Positions 38,305 through 47,880 of a DNA stretch of 57,175 bases are shown here, piece after piece. The position numbers were made by a program, and so were the translations under genes. The notes under the pieces were generated by a model. It had not been told where the DNA came from, searched no databases, and worked only from the letters and a program-made list of their open reading frames with translations. Source of the DNA: Minisyncoccota bacterium. GTDB taxonomy: Bacteria > Patescibacteriota > Minisyncoccia > Minisyncoccales > RBG-13-42-11. Positions within the stretch are counted from its first letter, which is position 1, and each line of letters opens with the position of its first letter. Location of the stretch: NCBI GenBank assembly GCA_028712445.1, contig JAQTPY010000003.1, positions 1 to 57,175 of the forward strand, written 5' to 3'.

Positions 38305-40095
38305 TCAAGTTCCTTGCTTTTTGATAATGTAATTTTCCAAAACCAGCGTATCGATCTCACTTCTCTCAAAAGTGCTGTAGGCATCTTGGGGCGTATTGAC
38401 AATCGGCTCTCCCCGAAGATTGAAGGAGGTATTCAAAAGAAGAGAAACTCCCGTCTTCTGATAAAAATTATTTATCAGCTTCCAATATTTCGGAGATTCT
38501 TCTTTTAAAACAACCTGGGGGCGGGCAGTGCCGTCAACATGAGTAATTGCCGGGACCTTGGCCTTCTTGTCTTCCCTTACATTCACCACATAAAGCATGT
38601 ATCTGCCGGGATAATGTTTTGCGGCTTCAGGCATTTCAAAAAATTCTTCGGTTCCTTCCAAAATAACCGAGGGAGCAAAAGGGCGATAGGGTTCCCTGAA
38701 TTTAATTTTAGTATTCACAATATCTTTCATGTCATTCCTCCTGGGATCAGCTAAAATTGATCTTGAACCCAAAGCTCTCGGGCCCCATTCAAATCTTCCC
38801 TGAAACCATCCCACTACTTTCCCCGCCAAAATATCATCTATTACTTTATCTATCAAATCATCTTCATTCTCAAATAGTTCGGCTTTAAGATTATTTTTAT
38901 CAATAAATTCCTTTATTTCTTCCCGGGAATATTCCTTGCCGTAATAAGCATTCTCCATGACAAATTTTCTCGGATTATTCAAGGCAGTGCAGTAAACAGA
39001 AAGAGCAGCTCCCAGAGCCCCACCGGCATCACCCGCCGCAGGCTGAATGAATATTTCTTCGAAAGGAGAGTTAGCTAAAATTTTCCAGTTGGCAACCGAA
39101 TTAAGCCCCACCCCTCCTCCGATGCACAATTTTTTTACACCAGTTAATCTATAAAGTTCTTTGGCTAAGCCATACAAAGCTTCCTCAAGAACTGCCTGTA
39201 AGGAAGCAGCTATATCTGCATAATATTCCTGTTCCTTTGCCAATCTGTCATATTCCTCGCCTTCGGGCTTAGGGCCGAAATAAGAAGGCCAACCAGTCTC
39301 TCTGGTAAAGAATTTTGATTCTTTCCTTCTGGGAGGACCGAAAAGTTCAATAAATTTATTTGAATAAGTTCTTTCCACTGAATTCTGGAAGGAAAAATAA
39401 CTCATATCCAATTCATAAGAACCGTCTTTGTTGAATTTAATTAATTTCCTTACTTTGTCTACGTATTTTAATTTCCCGTAAGGAGCCATTCCCATCACTT
39501 TGTATTCTCCCTCATTGATTTCAAAACCCAGGAAGGCGGTAAATGCCGAATAAAAAAGCCCCAGGGAGTCAGGAAAATGAATCTCTTTTAAAATCTTAAT
39601 TTTATTTCCCTCTCCAATCCCCAAAGTGGTCACTGCCCACTCTCCCACTCCGTCGATCGTGAGGATGGCTGCATTATCAAAGGGAGAGCAAAGAAAAGAA
39701 GAAGCGGCATGAGATAAATGATGCTCAGAAAAAAGAACTTTTTTAGGATCAATTCCCAGTTTTCGGCTGACCAAATCTCTAACCCAGAGTTTGTCCAAAA
39801 ACATGCTCTTTACCGATTCCACAAAAACCCTGAAAGAAAACGGGTAATTGGAAAGAACTGTTTTAAAAACTCTTTCCAGTTTTAAAAACGGTTTTTCATA
39901 GAAAACCACGTAATCTAATTCTTCAGGTTTTGTTTTGGTGCTTTCTAAAACGAAGTTTATCGCCTTTTCAGGAAACCTATAGTCGTTCTTTTTTCGGGAA
40001 AATCTTTCTTCTTGAGACATTGCCACAGGAACTCCATCAACCAGTAAGGCAGCTGCTGAATCATGATAAAAAAAAGATAGGCCAAGAATTTTCAT
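38305..40095 (-). CDS. NodU/CmcH-family carbamoyltransferase
   Basis: FFYHDSAAALLVDG, SEHHLSHAASSF, GGGVGLNSVANWKI, GRFEWGPRALGSRSILADPR. Confidence 0.95.
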   Translation of the reverse strand: MKILGLSFFYHDSAAALLVDGVPVAMSQEERFSRKKNDYRFPEKAINFVLESTKTKPEELDYVVFYEKPFLKLERVFKTVLSNYPFSFRVFVESVKSMFLDKLWVRDLVSRKLGIDPKKVLFSEHHLSHAASSFLCSPFDNAAILTIDGVGEWAVTTLGIGEGNKIKILKEIHFPDSLGLFYSAFTAFLGFEINEGEYKVMGMAPYGKLKYVDKVRKLIKFNKDGSYELDMSYFSFQNSVERTYSNKFIELFGPPRRKESKFFTRETGWPSYFGPKPEGEEYDRLAKEQEYYADIAASLQAVLEEALYGLAKELYRLTGVKKLCIGGGVGLNSVANWKILANSPFEEIFIQPAAGDAGGALGAALSVYCTALNNPRKFVMENAYYGKEYSREEIKEFIDKNNLKAELFENEDDLIDKVIDDILAGKVVGWFQGRFEWGPRALGSRSILADPRRNDMKDIVNTKIKFREPYRPFAPSVILEGTEEFFEMPEAAKHYPGRYMLYVVNVREDKKAKVPAITHVDGTARPQVVLKEESPKYWKLINNFYQKTGVSLLLNTSFNLRGEPIVNTPQDAYSTFERSEIDTLVLENYIIKKQGT

Positions 40096-40096
40096 A

Positions 40097-40315
40097 TTAC
40101 TCGCTTTCGAATTCCTTTAAAGCGGAAATCGTTGATTTTTTGTTTATGTAAGTTGAGCTTTTGCCTCTTTCGACCCGACTGAAGAAACGAAAAGGTATCG
40201 CAACTAGCGAAAAAACAGTGAAATAGAAAACGAACATCACTATGGTTGAAACAAAATTGCCAATCACCAAACCGATTTTCTTCCACCATAACCAGATTAA
40301 AGATAATATTTTCAT
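40097..40315 (-). CDS. short SxtJ-like membrane protein
   Basis: TM helix plus position between carbamoyltransferase and DUF5989 genes. Confidence 0.6.
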   Translation of the reverse strand: MKILSLIWLWWKKIGLVIGNFVSTIVMFVFYFTVFSLVAIPFRFFSRVERGKSSTYINKKSTISALKEFESE

Positions 40316-40321
40316 TTTAAA

Positions 40322-40510
40322 TTAGATTAAAGGATAAATGAGCGGTCCTAAGGGTGAACTTTGGACAAAAATCATCAAAAGGAAGAATATAATCAGCATT
40401 AAGATCACGGGAATCATCCACCAAAGTTTGTTTTTCCACAGAAAAGAAACCAAACCGCTCGTGGTGGACATTCTTGTTTTTAAAGATTGAAGAAAACCTG
40501 GAACTTTCAT
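40322..40510 (-). CDS. DUF5989-like membrane protein
   Basis: FLWKNKLWWMIPVILMLIIFFLLMIFVQSSPLGPLIYPL. Confidence 0.7.
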   Translation of the reverse strand: MKVPGFLQSLKTRMSTTSGLVSFLWKNKLWWMIPVILMLIIFFLLMIFVQSSPLGPLIYPLI

Positions 40511-40514
40511 TTTT

Positions 40515-41624
40515 TTATTTTAATTCATTTAATAATTCCTGACCTTTACCTTGAGTCAAATAGTCAAATAAAGATTCTGCTGCCATCTCGTGGCCCTTTT
40601 TATTCCAATGCCCCTCGCAAGGCCAATTAAAGACCAACTCATCGCCTTCAATGTTCTCCTTAAAGAAAGGCAATAAATTCAAAAAAGGAATATTCTCCTC
40701 CTGAGTAAAATTCTCTAATATTTTCTCGGGTTTGTCAAAATCAAAATCAAAACTATTTAGCATTTGACTGAGAAGATCATCTTTCTGCGTTAATTCAGGA
40801 TGCGTCCTCCAGATGTCATTAACTGAAACCAACATAAATTTTGCTCCGTTTTCCTCAACCTTATTCTTGAATTCTTTCAGAAGCCCTTCCTCCATATCCC
40901 AGATAGAACTCCATCCTTGAGGATATTCTTCCAAAAATACTTGAAAATCAAAAGGAACCTGAGCTTTAGAATATGCCATCTTCTGAGTGCTGATAATTTG
41001 CCATTTTTCGTTCAGCCACTGCAGAAAAACTGAATTATAAATCAATTTCTGCCCCTCTCTTAATGCGGTTCTGACCTTGCCATCTTCTCCATAAATATCA
41101 GCATTAACTTGATAATCATTCCCAAAGTCATTGGCTGGCAAGAATGCCAAAATAACCAGATCGGGTTTGTGCTTTAGGGCGTACTGGTTTAAATACAAAT
41201 AGTTCTTGAAGGTTCCATTGCCTCCGTGCCCAAATGAATATATTTCCACTTTTTTCTTCTGGCCAGGAATTTCATTTAATTTATTTTCAAGCAAATATTG
41301 GAAACTGTTTTCTATCGGAACCTGAAAGGCCTCAACAAAAGAGTCTCCCAATATGGCAATCCTAAAAACATCGTCAGGCTTCTCTGGGCTGAATTCTGAA
41401 TCATTGAATCCTTCGGAATTGGCCTTCACGTGGGTGTCAAAACATTTATTTCTGACATCAAATTCATAATTTGAATCTAAAATCAGGAGGCCTGTCTTAC
41501 TGTCGTACTTAAAAACTTGTTCAGCTGTTTTTTCCCTTTTCAATCTCAATGCCACCTCTCCTGCGGCAAAGACGATCAGAAAGCTTAAAATAAGCAGTGA
41601 AATTTTAATTAATATCGATTTCAT
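40515..41624 (-). CDS. SGNH/GDSL-like hydrolase, membrane anchored
   Basis: FRIAILGDSFVEAF, GGNGTFKNYLYLNQYALK, CEGHWNKKGHEMAAE. Confidence 0.82.
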   Translation of the reverse strand: MKSILIKISLLILSFLIVFAAGEVALRLKREKTAEQVFKYDSKTGLLILDSNYEFDVRNKCFDTHVKANSEGFNDSEFSPEKPDDVFRIAILGDSFVEAFQVPIENSFQYLLENKLNEIPGQKKKVEIYSFGHGGNGTFKNYLYLNQYALKHKPDLVILAFLPANDFGNDYQVNADIYGEDGKVRTALREGQKLIYNSVFLQWLNEKWQIISTQKMAYSKAQVPFDFQVFLEEYPQGWSSIWDMEEGLLKEFKNKVEENGAKFMLVSVNDIWRTHPELTQKDDLLSQMLNSFDFDFDKPEKILENFTQEENIPFLNLLPFFKENIEGDELVFNWPCEGHWNKKGHEMAAESLFDYLTQGKGQELLNELK

Positions 41625-42780
41625 CTGTTGAAAAATCCAGCTGATTATTTAATAAGTTTTCTTTGTTCTCCAATAAAAATTGGGAGATCGATTCGGCAGC
41701 CCAAAAATTGCCAGTTTCATTCCAGTGGCCGTCGCACAAGACGAAAGAAACTCCCCCCTCCTCTCTGATTTTTTCTCTGAAGACTGGTGTTAAATTCAAA
41801 TACGGGAATCTGTTTTCCCGAGCAAAGTCTGCCAATATCTTCTCTGGCTTATCAAAATCAAAATTGAATTCCTTCAAATAATAATTATATTCCTCGTTCT
41901 CTGCGAGCAATTCAGGATGGCTCCTCCACATGTCACTCAAAGAAACCAGCACAAACTTGACTCCTTTCTCCTCAGTTTTTTCCTTAAACTGAGAAATCAA
42001 ATTTTTCTCCATATCCCATATTCCGTCCCAGCTCGAGGGAGAATCTTCCAGGAATACTTGAAAATCAAAAGGAACCTGAGCCTTTGAATCTTCACCGGCG
42101 AAGATTTTGCGGAAAGTGTTTCCGATGCTATGCATTTTAATCACCTGCCACTTATAATCCAGCCACATCCACAAGACTGATTTTGTTGAAAACTTTTGGG
42201 TTAATGAAAGTTTTTCTCTGACTTTCCCGTTTTCATTGAAAATGTCTTTTTTCAACTCGTAATCATTCCTGAAGTCATTTGCTGTCAAGAAGGCCAAAAT
42301 AACCAAATCCGGGTTGTATTTTAAGGCATACTGGTTTAAATACAGATAGTTTTTGAAAGTTCCATTCCCGCCTTTGCCTACGGCATAAATTTCTATCTTT
42401 TTGTCCAAACCCGCTTGATTCAATTTGGTTTCAATTAATTTATAAAAAGTTTGCGCTAAGGGAACGTATCTTGCTTCAACGTAAGAATCTCCGATTATGG
42501 CAATCCGGAAAACATCGGAGGGTTTATCTGCCAGATAATCTTTATCGTCCCTGAAACCCTGAGTGTTCGCTTGAATCGGAACGGATTCACCCGAACAAGG
42601 AATCTTGGCTTCATACTCAACTCCGGGCTTTAAAATAATCAAGCCAGTTTCTTCATCATATGTGTTAAATTCAGTCATCGATAAAACTCCCCGCCACCTG
42701 AGGATAATCTCTCCTGAAATCAATGCCAGAACGATGCCTATGAACAATAAAAATAGTTTTGTTTTCAGATTAGATGTCAT
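41605..42780 (-). CDS. SGNH/GDSL-like hydrolase, paralog of the downstream gene
   Basis: FRIAIIGDSYVEAR, GGNGTFKNYLYLNQYALK, CDGHWNETGNFWAAE. Confidence 0.82.
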   Translation of the reverse strand: MTSNLKTKLFLLFIGIVLALISGEIILRWRGVLSMTEFNTYDEETGLIILKPGVEYEAKIPCSGESVPIQANTQGFRDDKDYLADKPSDVFRIAIIGDSYVEARYVPLAQTFYKLIETKLNQAGLDKKIEIYAVGKGGNGTFKNYLYLNQYALKYNPDLVILAFLTANDFRNDYELKKDIFNENGKVREKLSLTQKFSTKSVLWMWLDYKWQVIKMHSIGNTFRKIFAGEDSKAQVPFDFQVFLEDSPSSWDGIWDMEKNLISQFKEKTEEKGVKFVLVSLSDMWRSHPELLAENEEYNYYLKEFNFDFDKPEKILADFARENRFPYLNLTPVFREKIREEGGVSFVLCDGHWNETGNFWAAESISQFLLENKENLLNNQLDFSTDEIDIN

Positions 42781-43728
42781 CTAAATTTTCTTTTCCAAAA
42801 GCCATAAGACTATGGCTTTCTGCATATGAAGGCGGTTTTCCGCCTGGTCAAAAATAACTGAGTTGGGATGCAAAATGGCATCCTTGGTTATTTCATATCC
42901 CACATGGCAGGGCATGCAATGCATGATTTTGGATTGAGGAGCCAAAGAGTCGATCAATTTGGCTGACAATTGGAAAGGCAAAAATTTCTCCTTTCTTCTT
43001 TCAAATTCGGCCTGGAAATCGGGCCTCACTTTTCCTTCTTCAAAAAATTCCATGTTCATCCAGGTGTCTGTATGAACATAATCTGAATCCTCCAAGGCCT
43101 CTTTTAAATCCAAGGTATATTTTATCAATCCTGTTTTGTCTGCCTGATTTTTTAATTCATTATCCTGACTATTGGAGTCTGACTCCGGAGCGGCAATAAA
43201 AACCTGAATTCCCAGTTTAGAACAGGCCAGTTTCAAGGTATTTGAAACGTTGTTTTCTATCCCGAGCCAAGTGATCTTTTTCACATTTTCGATCCCGCCC
43301 GAATGTTCAGCCATAGTCAGAAGGTCGCTCAATGTCTGGGCCGGATGGTATTTTTCTGAGCAAGCATCAATCACAGGAATCCAGTTAAAGGAAGCTGCCA
43401 ATTCAACATCGGCCGCTTTCCTGGCCCGGAACATCAGCACATCTCCGAATCTCATTACGGCCTTTATCTCGTCATCAAAATCAGTCAAAACAAACTGGGT
43501 GGTTTTTGAATCAAGAAAAATGGCGTGTCCTCCGAGTTCAGTCATTGCTGTTTCAAAAGAAAGGCGGGTTCTTGTCGAACTTTTCTGAAAAAGCATTATC
43601 AGGGTTTTATTCGGAAGATAATTTGTAATCTCTCCCCTTCTTCTCTTTTCTTTAATCTCTTTGGCCAGATCCAGCATTTCCAAAATATCCTCTTTTGTCT
43701 GCTCTTTAAGGGAAATAAGATGACGCAT
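42781..43728 (-). CDS. ornithine carbamoyltransferase-like
   Basis: FQKSSTRTRLSFETAM, HPAQTLSDLLTM, MHCMPCHVGYEIT. Confidence 0.85.
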   Translation of the reverse strand: MRHLISLKEQTKEDILEMLDLAKEIKEKRRRGEITNYLPNKTLIMLFQKSSTRTRLSFETAMTELGGHAIFLDSKTTQFVLTDFDDEIKAVMRFGDVLMFRARKAADVELAASFNWIPVIDACSEKYHPAQTLSDLLTMAEHSGGIENVKKITWLGIENNVSNTLKLACSKLGIQVFIAAPESDSNSQDNELKNQADKTGLIKYTLDLKEALEDSDYVHTDTWMNMEFFEEGKVRPDFQAEFERRKEKFLPFQLSAKLIDSLAPQSKIMHCMPCHVGYEITKDAILHPNSVIFDQAENRLHMQKAIVLWLLEKKI

Positions 43729-43729
43729 A

Positions 43730-46009
43730 TTACTCAGGCAACTCTTTTAAGAAATTTTTCAGATCCTCGGAAAAACTAGGTTTTAATTCCAAAGATTTCT
43801 GAGCTGCCTTTCTGGCATTGGCAAAATCACCAATATTGGCGTATGCTGCCGCCATTCCCGCCCAGTACTGGGCGTTTTTAGGATCCTTACCGGTGGCAAT
43901 CTCGTATAAAGGTATGAGTTCTTTGTCTTTGCCTAAATTCTGATATATTTCAATCACCTGCTTAAGCTTCTCTTCCTGTCCTTTTTCTTCCAACCTTAAG
44001 CCCAAATCCTTGGCGTTTTCTATTATCTCTGAAGCTTTTTCATAATCTCCGACAAATTTATAAGCCATGGCAAGATACCAATTGGCCAGAACGTATCTCG
44101 GTTCAAGATCAACCGCTTTTTGCATATATCCGACAGCGCCCTCCGCATCTCCCTCCATGGAGCTAAGCTGAGAAAGAACCCAGTAAACTTGCTGATTATT
44201 AGGGCTCAATTCCTGAGCTTTAGATAAGTAGTATTTGGCTTCCTGAAAATCCTGAGGCCGCCTGCCAACATTATACGAATCGACATACTGTCTTCCTAAA
44301 ATAAGATAGAAACGGAAATCCTGGGAGTTATTTTTTATCGCTTTCTTCATGGTCTCAGCAGCCAAATCGAAATTTTCCAGCAATTTTTCTCCGCCCTGAT
44401 TGTTATATGAGGAATCTGAAACCTTGCGAGAAAACTGTTCTGCTCCCTCAGCCAGCCCTATGGCAGAAACGCTGATTGCCTTTTGATAATACCCTATTGA
44501 ATCCTCCAAAGAAGAGGACACTCCTTTGACAATGTAATTGGAAGCCATGGCTGGTTTAAACGAGCCATAATAGATAGCAGCCAAAGCCAAGAAAATTATG
44601 CTTGCTCCCAAAAACGGATTAAAAGGCTTTTGTTCTACTGTTCCAGAATTTGCGTCTTCTTGAAAAGAAAGATTGTTTTCCTTGTAGGAAAGCAGAAAAC
44701 CGGCGAAAGACAAAGCCAAGAAAAAAATCATATAACTTGAGATCATGTCAAAGACCCAAATGTCCTGGGCAAAATAAGCAGCCAGAAGAACAATCATGAT
44801 CAGGGGCAATAAAACATTTTTCCTCCCTGGCGTTTTTAAAGCCAGTCTCCATAATCCCAAAATAGCAACTCCAAAAATAGCAAGATAACTTAAAAGACCG
44901 ACAATCCCCGTTTGAGTCAGAGTGTCCAGGACAATATTATGGACGCGGTCATACCACAAATCTCCGCTCATGGGCAACTCAGGATTAAAATGCTTGGCAA
45001 AAGGAACATTAAAATTTTCCGGACCCCATCCCAGCCAGGGCCTGTCTTTCCATGATTCAAAACCCATCATCCAAACTACCTTTCTTCCCTGCCAACTAGT
45101 GGTCTGTTCTATGTCAGCCAATTTTCCTTTTATAAAATTAGTTTGAAGGACGCCCCAGGCAACACCCAGAAGCAATAAAATTGCAATGAGAATTGACCAG
45201 CGCAAAAGTTTTTTTCCCGATTTCCAAGCGTAGAATATACAATAAAGAAAAGCTAAGAGAAAAAGGGCTCCCCAAAAAGCGCCGATGGCTCCCTGGGTAG
45301 GCTCTTGATTAAAGAAGAAAGCATTAAAATAAATCAGCAGTCCTGAAGCGTAAAGGACTTTCCAAAAACCTTTTTTAACAATAAAAAGTATTAAAGCAAA
45401 GAATATATCAAACAGAAGATAGGCAGACAAGAAAGAAGTATTCCCCAGAGTGCCGCCTCTTCCCGTAGTGGGATCAGCGCTGGCAAGAGTATAAAGCGAA
45501 ACGAAAATTCCGACGATTAAAGAAACGTTTAATATTTTTTCCCACGATTTCTTCTCTCTAAAAACGCTGGTTAGAACAATATAAAAGACATAAAGATGCA
45601 ATATGGTCAGAATCCCCGTCATTCTTTCAAAAGTGCTCCAAAAGCTTCTTATCAGATTAACGCCAGTAAGGGATGAAATTATGCTCACGAGGACAAAAAC
45701 AGTAATCGCTATGGTCAGAGGAGTTAACTTCGGCCTGTATTTAGGAAAAGAAACAATCAAAAGAACATAGGCGATGAGCATCACATCGACAACGATACGA
45801 AAAAAGATCGTTTTCGGAGAAACGTAAGGAAAATAAAAAGACCGCAAAAGCACAAACGGAGTAAATAAAGCAAGATAAGTGCCCCATTCAATTATTCTCA
45901 AATAGATGCTTTCCAGTCCCACCGGTTTTTTTATCGCCGGTGCGGAGGGTTGGTAATTTAAATCCCCCTCCCCTCTTTTTTCTTTTTTTTCTCGCGATCT
46001 TTTTCCCAT
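43730..46009 (-). CDS. O-antigen ligase/Wzy-like protein with C-terminal TPR repeats
   Basis: Multi-TM; RPWLGWGPENFNVPF...WYDRVHNIVLDTLTQTGIVGLLSY; TPR motifs. Confidence 0.88.
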   Translation of the reverse strand: MGKRSREKKEKRGEGDLNYQPSAPAIKKPVGLESIYLRIIEWGTYLALFTPFVLLRSFYFPYVSPKTIFFRIVVDVMLIAYVLLIVSFPKYRPKLTPLTIAITVFVLVSIISSLTGVNLIRSFWSTFERMTGILTILHLYVFYIVLTSVFREKKSWEKILNVSLIVGIFVSLYTLASADPTTGRGGTLGNTSFLSAYLLFDIFFALILFIVKKGFWKVLYASGLLIYFNAFFFNQEPTQGAIGAFWGALFLLAFLYCIFYAWKSGKKLLRWSILIAILLLLGVAWGVLQTNFIKGKLADIEQTTSWQGRKVVWMMGFESWKDRPWLGWGPENFNVPFAKHFNPELPMSGDLWYDRVHNIVLDTLTQTGIVGLLSYLAIFGVAILGLWRLALKTPGRKNVLLPLIMIVLLAAYFAQDIWVFDMISSYMIFFLALSFAGFLLSYKENNLSFQEDANSGTVEQKPFNPFLGASIIFLALAAIYYGSFKPAMASNYIVKGVSSSLEDSIGYYQKAISVSAIGLAEGAEQFSRKVSDSSYNNQGGEKLLENFDLAAETMKKAIKNNSQDFRFYLILGRQYVDSYNVGRRPQDFQEAKYYLSKAQELSPNNQQVYWVLSQLSSMEGDAEGAVGYMQKAVDLEPRYVLANWYLAMAYKFVGDYEKASEIIENAKDLGLRLEEKGQEEKLKQVIEIYQNLGKDKELIPLYEIATGKDPKNAQYWAGMAAAYANIGDFANARKAAQKSLELKPSFSEDLKNFLKELPE

Positions 46010-46014
46010 AACTA

Positions 46015-47874
46015 TTAAATGTTAGATTTGTAATTAGGCATAAGCTCTTTAAAGATGCTTATTATTCCTTCCCTGTCTTCCCTCTCAACGACTTCCTTTA
46101 GTTCCTCTATCTTCTTTTCTAAAAACATTCTATCAATTTTTGATAATTTGGCCATGGAGATTTTCTCATTCTGAGTGGCCACGCATCCTTCCTCGGCAGT
46201 CAGGGTTTCTTCAAAGAATTTTTCACCTGGCCTTGGATTAGTGAAGACGATTGGAATATCCTTGTCTGGTTCCAATCCGGAAAGTCGGATCAATTCGCTT
46301 GCCAAGTCGATTATCTTAATCGGATCTCCCATGTTCAAAACAAGAACCTCTCCTCCCTGGCCTATGGCTCCGGCTTGCAAAACCAGAAGACATGCTTCAG
46401 GGGTCGTCATAAAATATCTTTTCATTTCAGGATGAGTGATTTCAATAGACTCTCTTCTTCTTATCTTTTCTTTAAAAATAGGTATTACGCTTCCACGGCT
46501 TCCCAAAACATTGCCGAATCTCACAGAAACGAATTTGGTTTTCTTTTCTTCATTGTTCAAACAGCAGATCATTTCCCCGATTCTTTTTGAGGCGCCCATC
46601 ACTGAAGCAGGATTAACGGCCTTATCGGTGGAAATGAATACAAACTTGCCGACACCGCTAGCCACAGCGACGTCTGTTAAAACTTTTGTTCCTAAAATAT
46701 TATTCTTCACTGCCTCATCGGGATGAGCTTCCATTAAAGGAACGTGTTTGTAAGCTGCGGCATGAAAAACAACCTCGGGCTGAGATCTCCTGAAAACATC
46801 CTCCATTTTTCCCTTATCCCTTATATCTCCTATACAGGCCGTCACATTAAAGAAATTCTTTTTCAACTCCTGATCGATATTGAAAATCCCGGTCTCATCC
46901 TGATCCAATAAAAACAATGACCGGGGACCGAATTTCATAATCTGCCTGCAAAGCTCAGACCCGATAGAACCAGCGGCGCCGGTAACCAATACTCTCTTGT
47001 CTTTAATAAATTTTTCTATCTGCTCTTTATTCAAAGCAACAGGTTCTCTGCCCAGCAAATCATCCATTTCCACTTCCCTTAGAGCGGAGACCCCTATTCT
47101 TCCGTTTATAACTTCAGCAATGGGAGGAATTATTTTTATCTTTTTTAAACCGGATTTTCTTCCGTTCTCCACCGCTTCTTTAATGATCTTTGTCCCGGCT
47201 GAAGGCAGGGCAATGATTAATCCTTCCACTCTTTTTTCCTTGGCAATCTCGGGAATGTCTTTTATCTTTCCCATCACTTTGACTCCATGAATTAAGATTC
47301 CCTGTTTTGACAGCTCGTCGTCAACAAAACCCACCGGCAGGAAAGGATTATCTTTCGAAATCTGAATGCTTCTTAAAATTTGCTCACCGGCGTCTCCCGC
47401 CCCCACTATCAGCGTCCTTTCTTTGCCCCCATTCCTTACTCCCAGAAAAATCTGCAAATAAATCCTCTTGGCAAACCGGATCGCGCCTGCAAAAAGAATT
47501 ATAAAAAGATAACTTGCGGGCAAAACCGAACGAGGAAACCCCGAAAGAACAGAATGATCTCTGAAAATAAAAAGAAGGGCAATTAAAACCAAATATCCAA
47601 AACTGACAGCTTTAATCAGCGAAATCAGCTCAGTCGTGCTGACATAGATCCAGGTAAAAGAATAAAGCTTAAAGAAAAAGAATGAAATCAGAAGAATAAC
47701 CAAACTCGAAGCGATTAATGTCCCTATCTGCAAAAGATATTGATCTGGAATCTTTCCTTCAAAACGCAAATAAAAAGCCAGAAAAACAGACAGAGAAACC
47801 AAAAAGGCGTCTGATGCCAAAAAAAACATCAGTCTTATATTCTTTCTTTTTTCGACTAGAATCTTCTTAATCAT
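46015..47874 (-). CDS. PglF/CapD-family nucleotide-sugar 4,6-dehydratase
   Basis: N-terminal TMs; VLVTGAAGSIGSELCRQI; AAYKHVPLMEAHPDEAVKNN; STDKAVNPASVMGASKR. Confidence 0.93.
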   Translation of the reverse strand: MIKKILVEKRKNIRLMFFLASDAFLVSLSVFLAFYLRFEGKIPDQYLLQIGTLIASSLVILLISFFFFKLYSFTWIYVSTTELISLIKAVSFGYLVLIALLFIFRDHSVLSGFPRSVLPASYLFIILFAGAIRFAKRIYLQIFLGVRNGGKERTLIVGAGDAGEQILRSIQISKDNPFLPVGFVDDELSKQGILIHGVKVMGKIKDIPEIAKEKRVEGLIIALPSAGTKIIKEAVENGRKSGLKKIKIIPPIAEVINGRIGVSALREVEMDDLLGREPVALNKEQIEKFIKDKRVLVTGAAGSIGSELCRQIMKFGPRSLFLLDQDETGIFNIDQELKKNFFNVTACIGDIRDKGKMEDVFRRSQPEVVFHAAAYKHVPLMEAHPDEAVKNNILGTKVLTDVAVASGVGKFVFISTDKAVNPASVMGASKRIGEMICCLNNEEKKTKFVSVRFGNVLGSRGSVIPIFKEKIRRRESIEITHPEMKRYFMTTPEACLLVLQAGAIGQGGEVLVLNMGDPIKIIDLASELIRLSGLEPDKDIPIVFTNPRPGEKFFEETLTAEEGCVATQNEKISMAKLSKIDRMFLEKKIEELKEVVEREDREGIISIFKELMPNYKSNI

Positions 47875-47880
47875 TTTTAA

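Noticed and set aside
45918-45945. caccgg...ccggtg hairpin
   Set aside because: Inside the N-terminal coding part of the O-antigen ligase gene; short and not repeated, likely coincidental.
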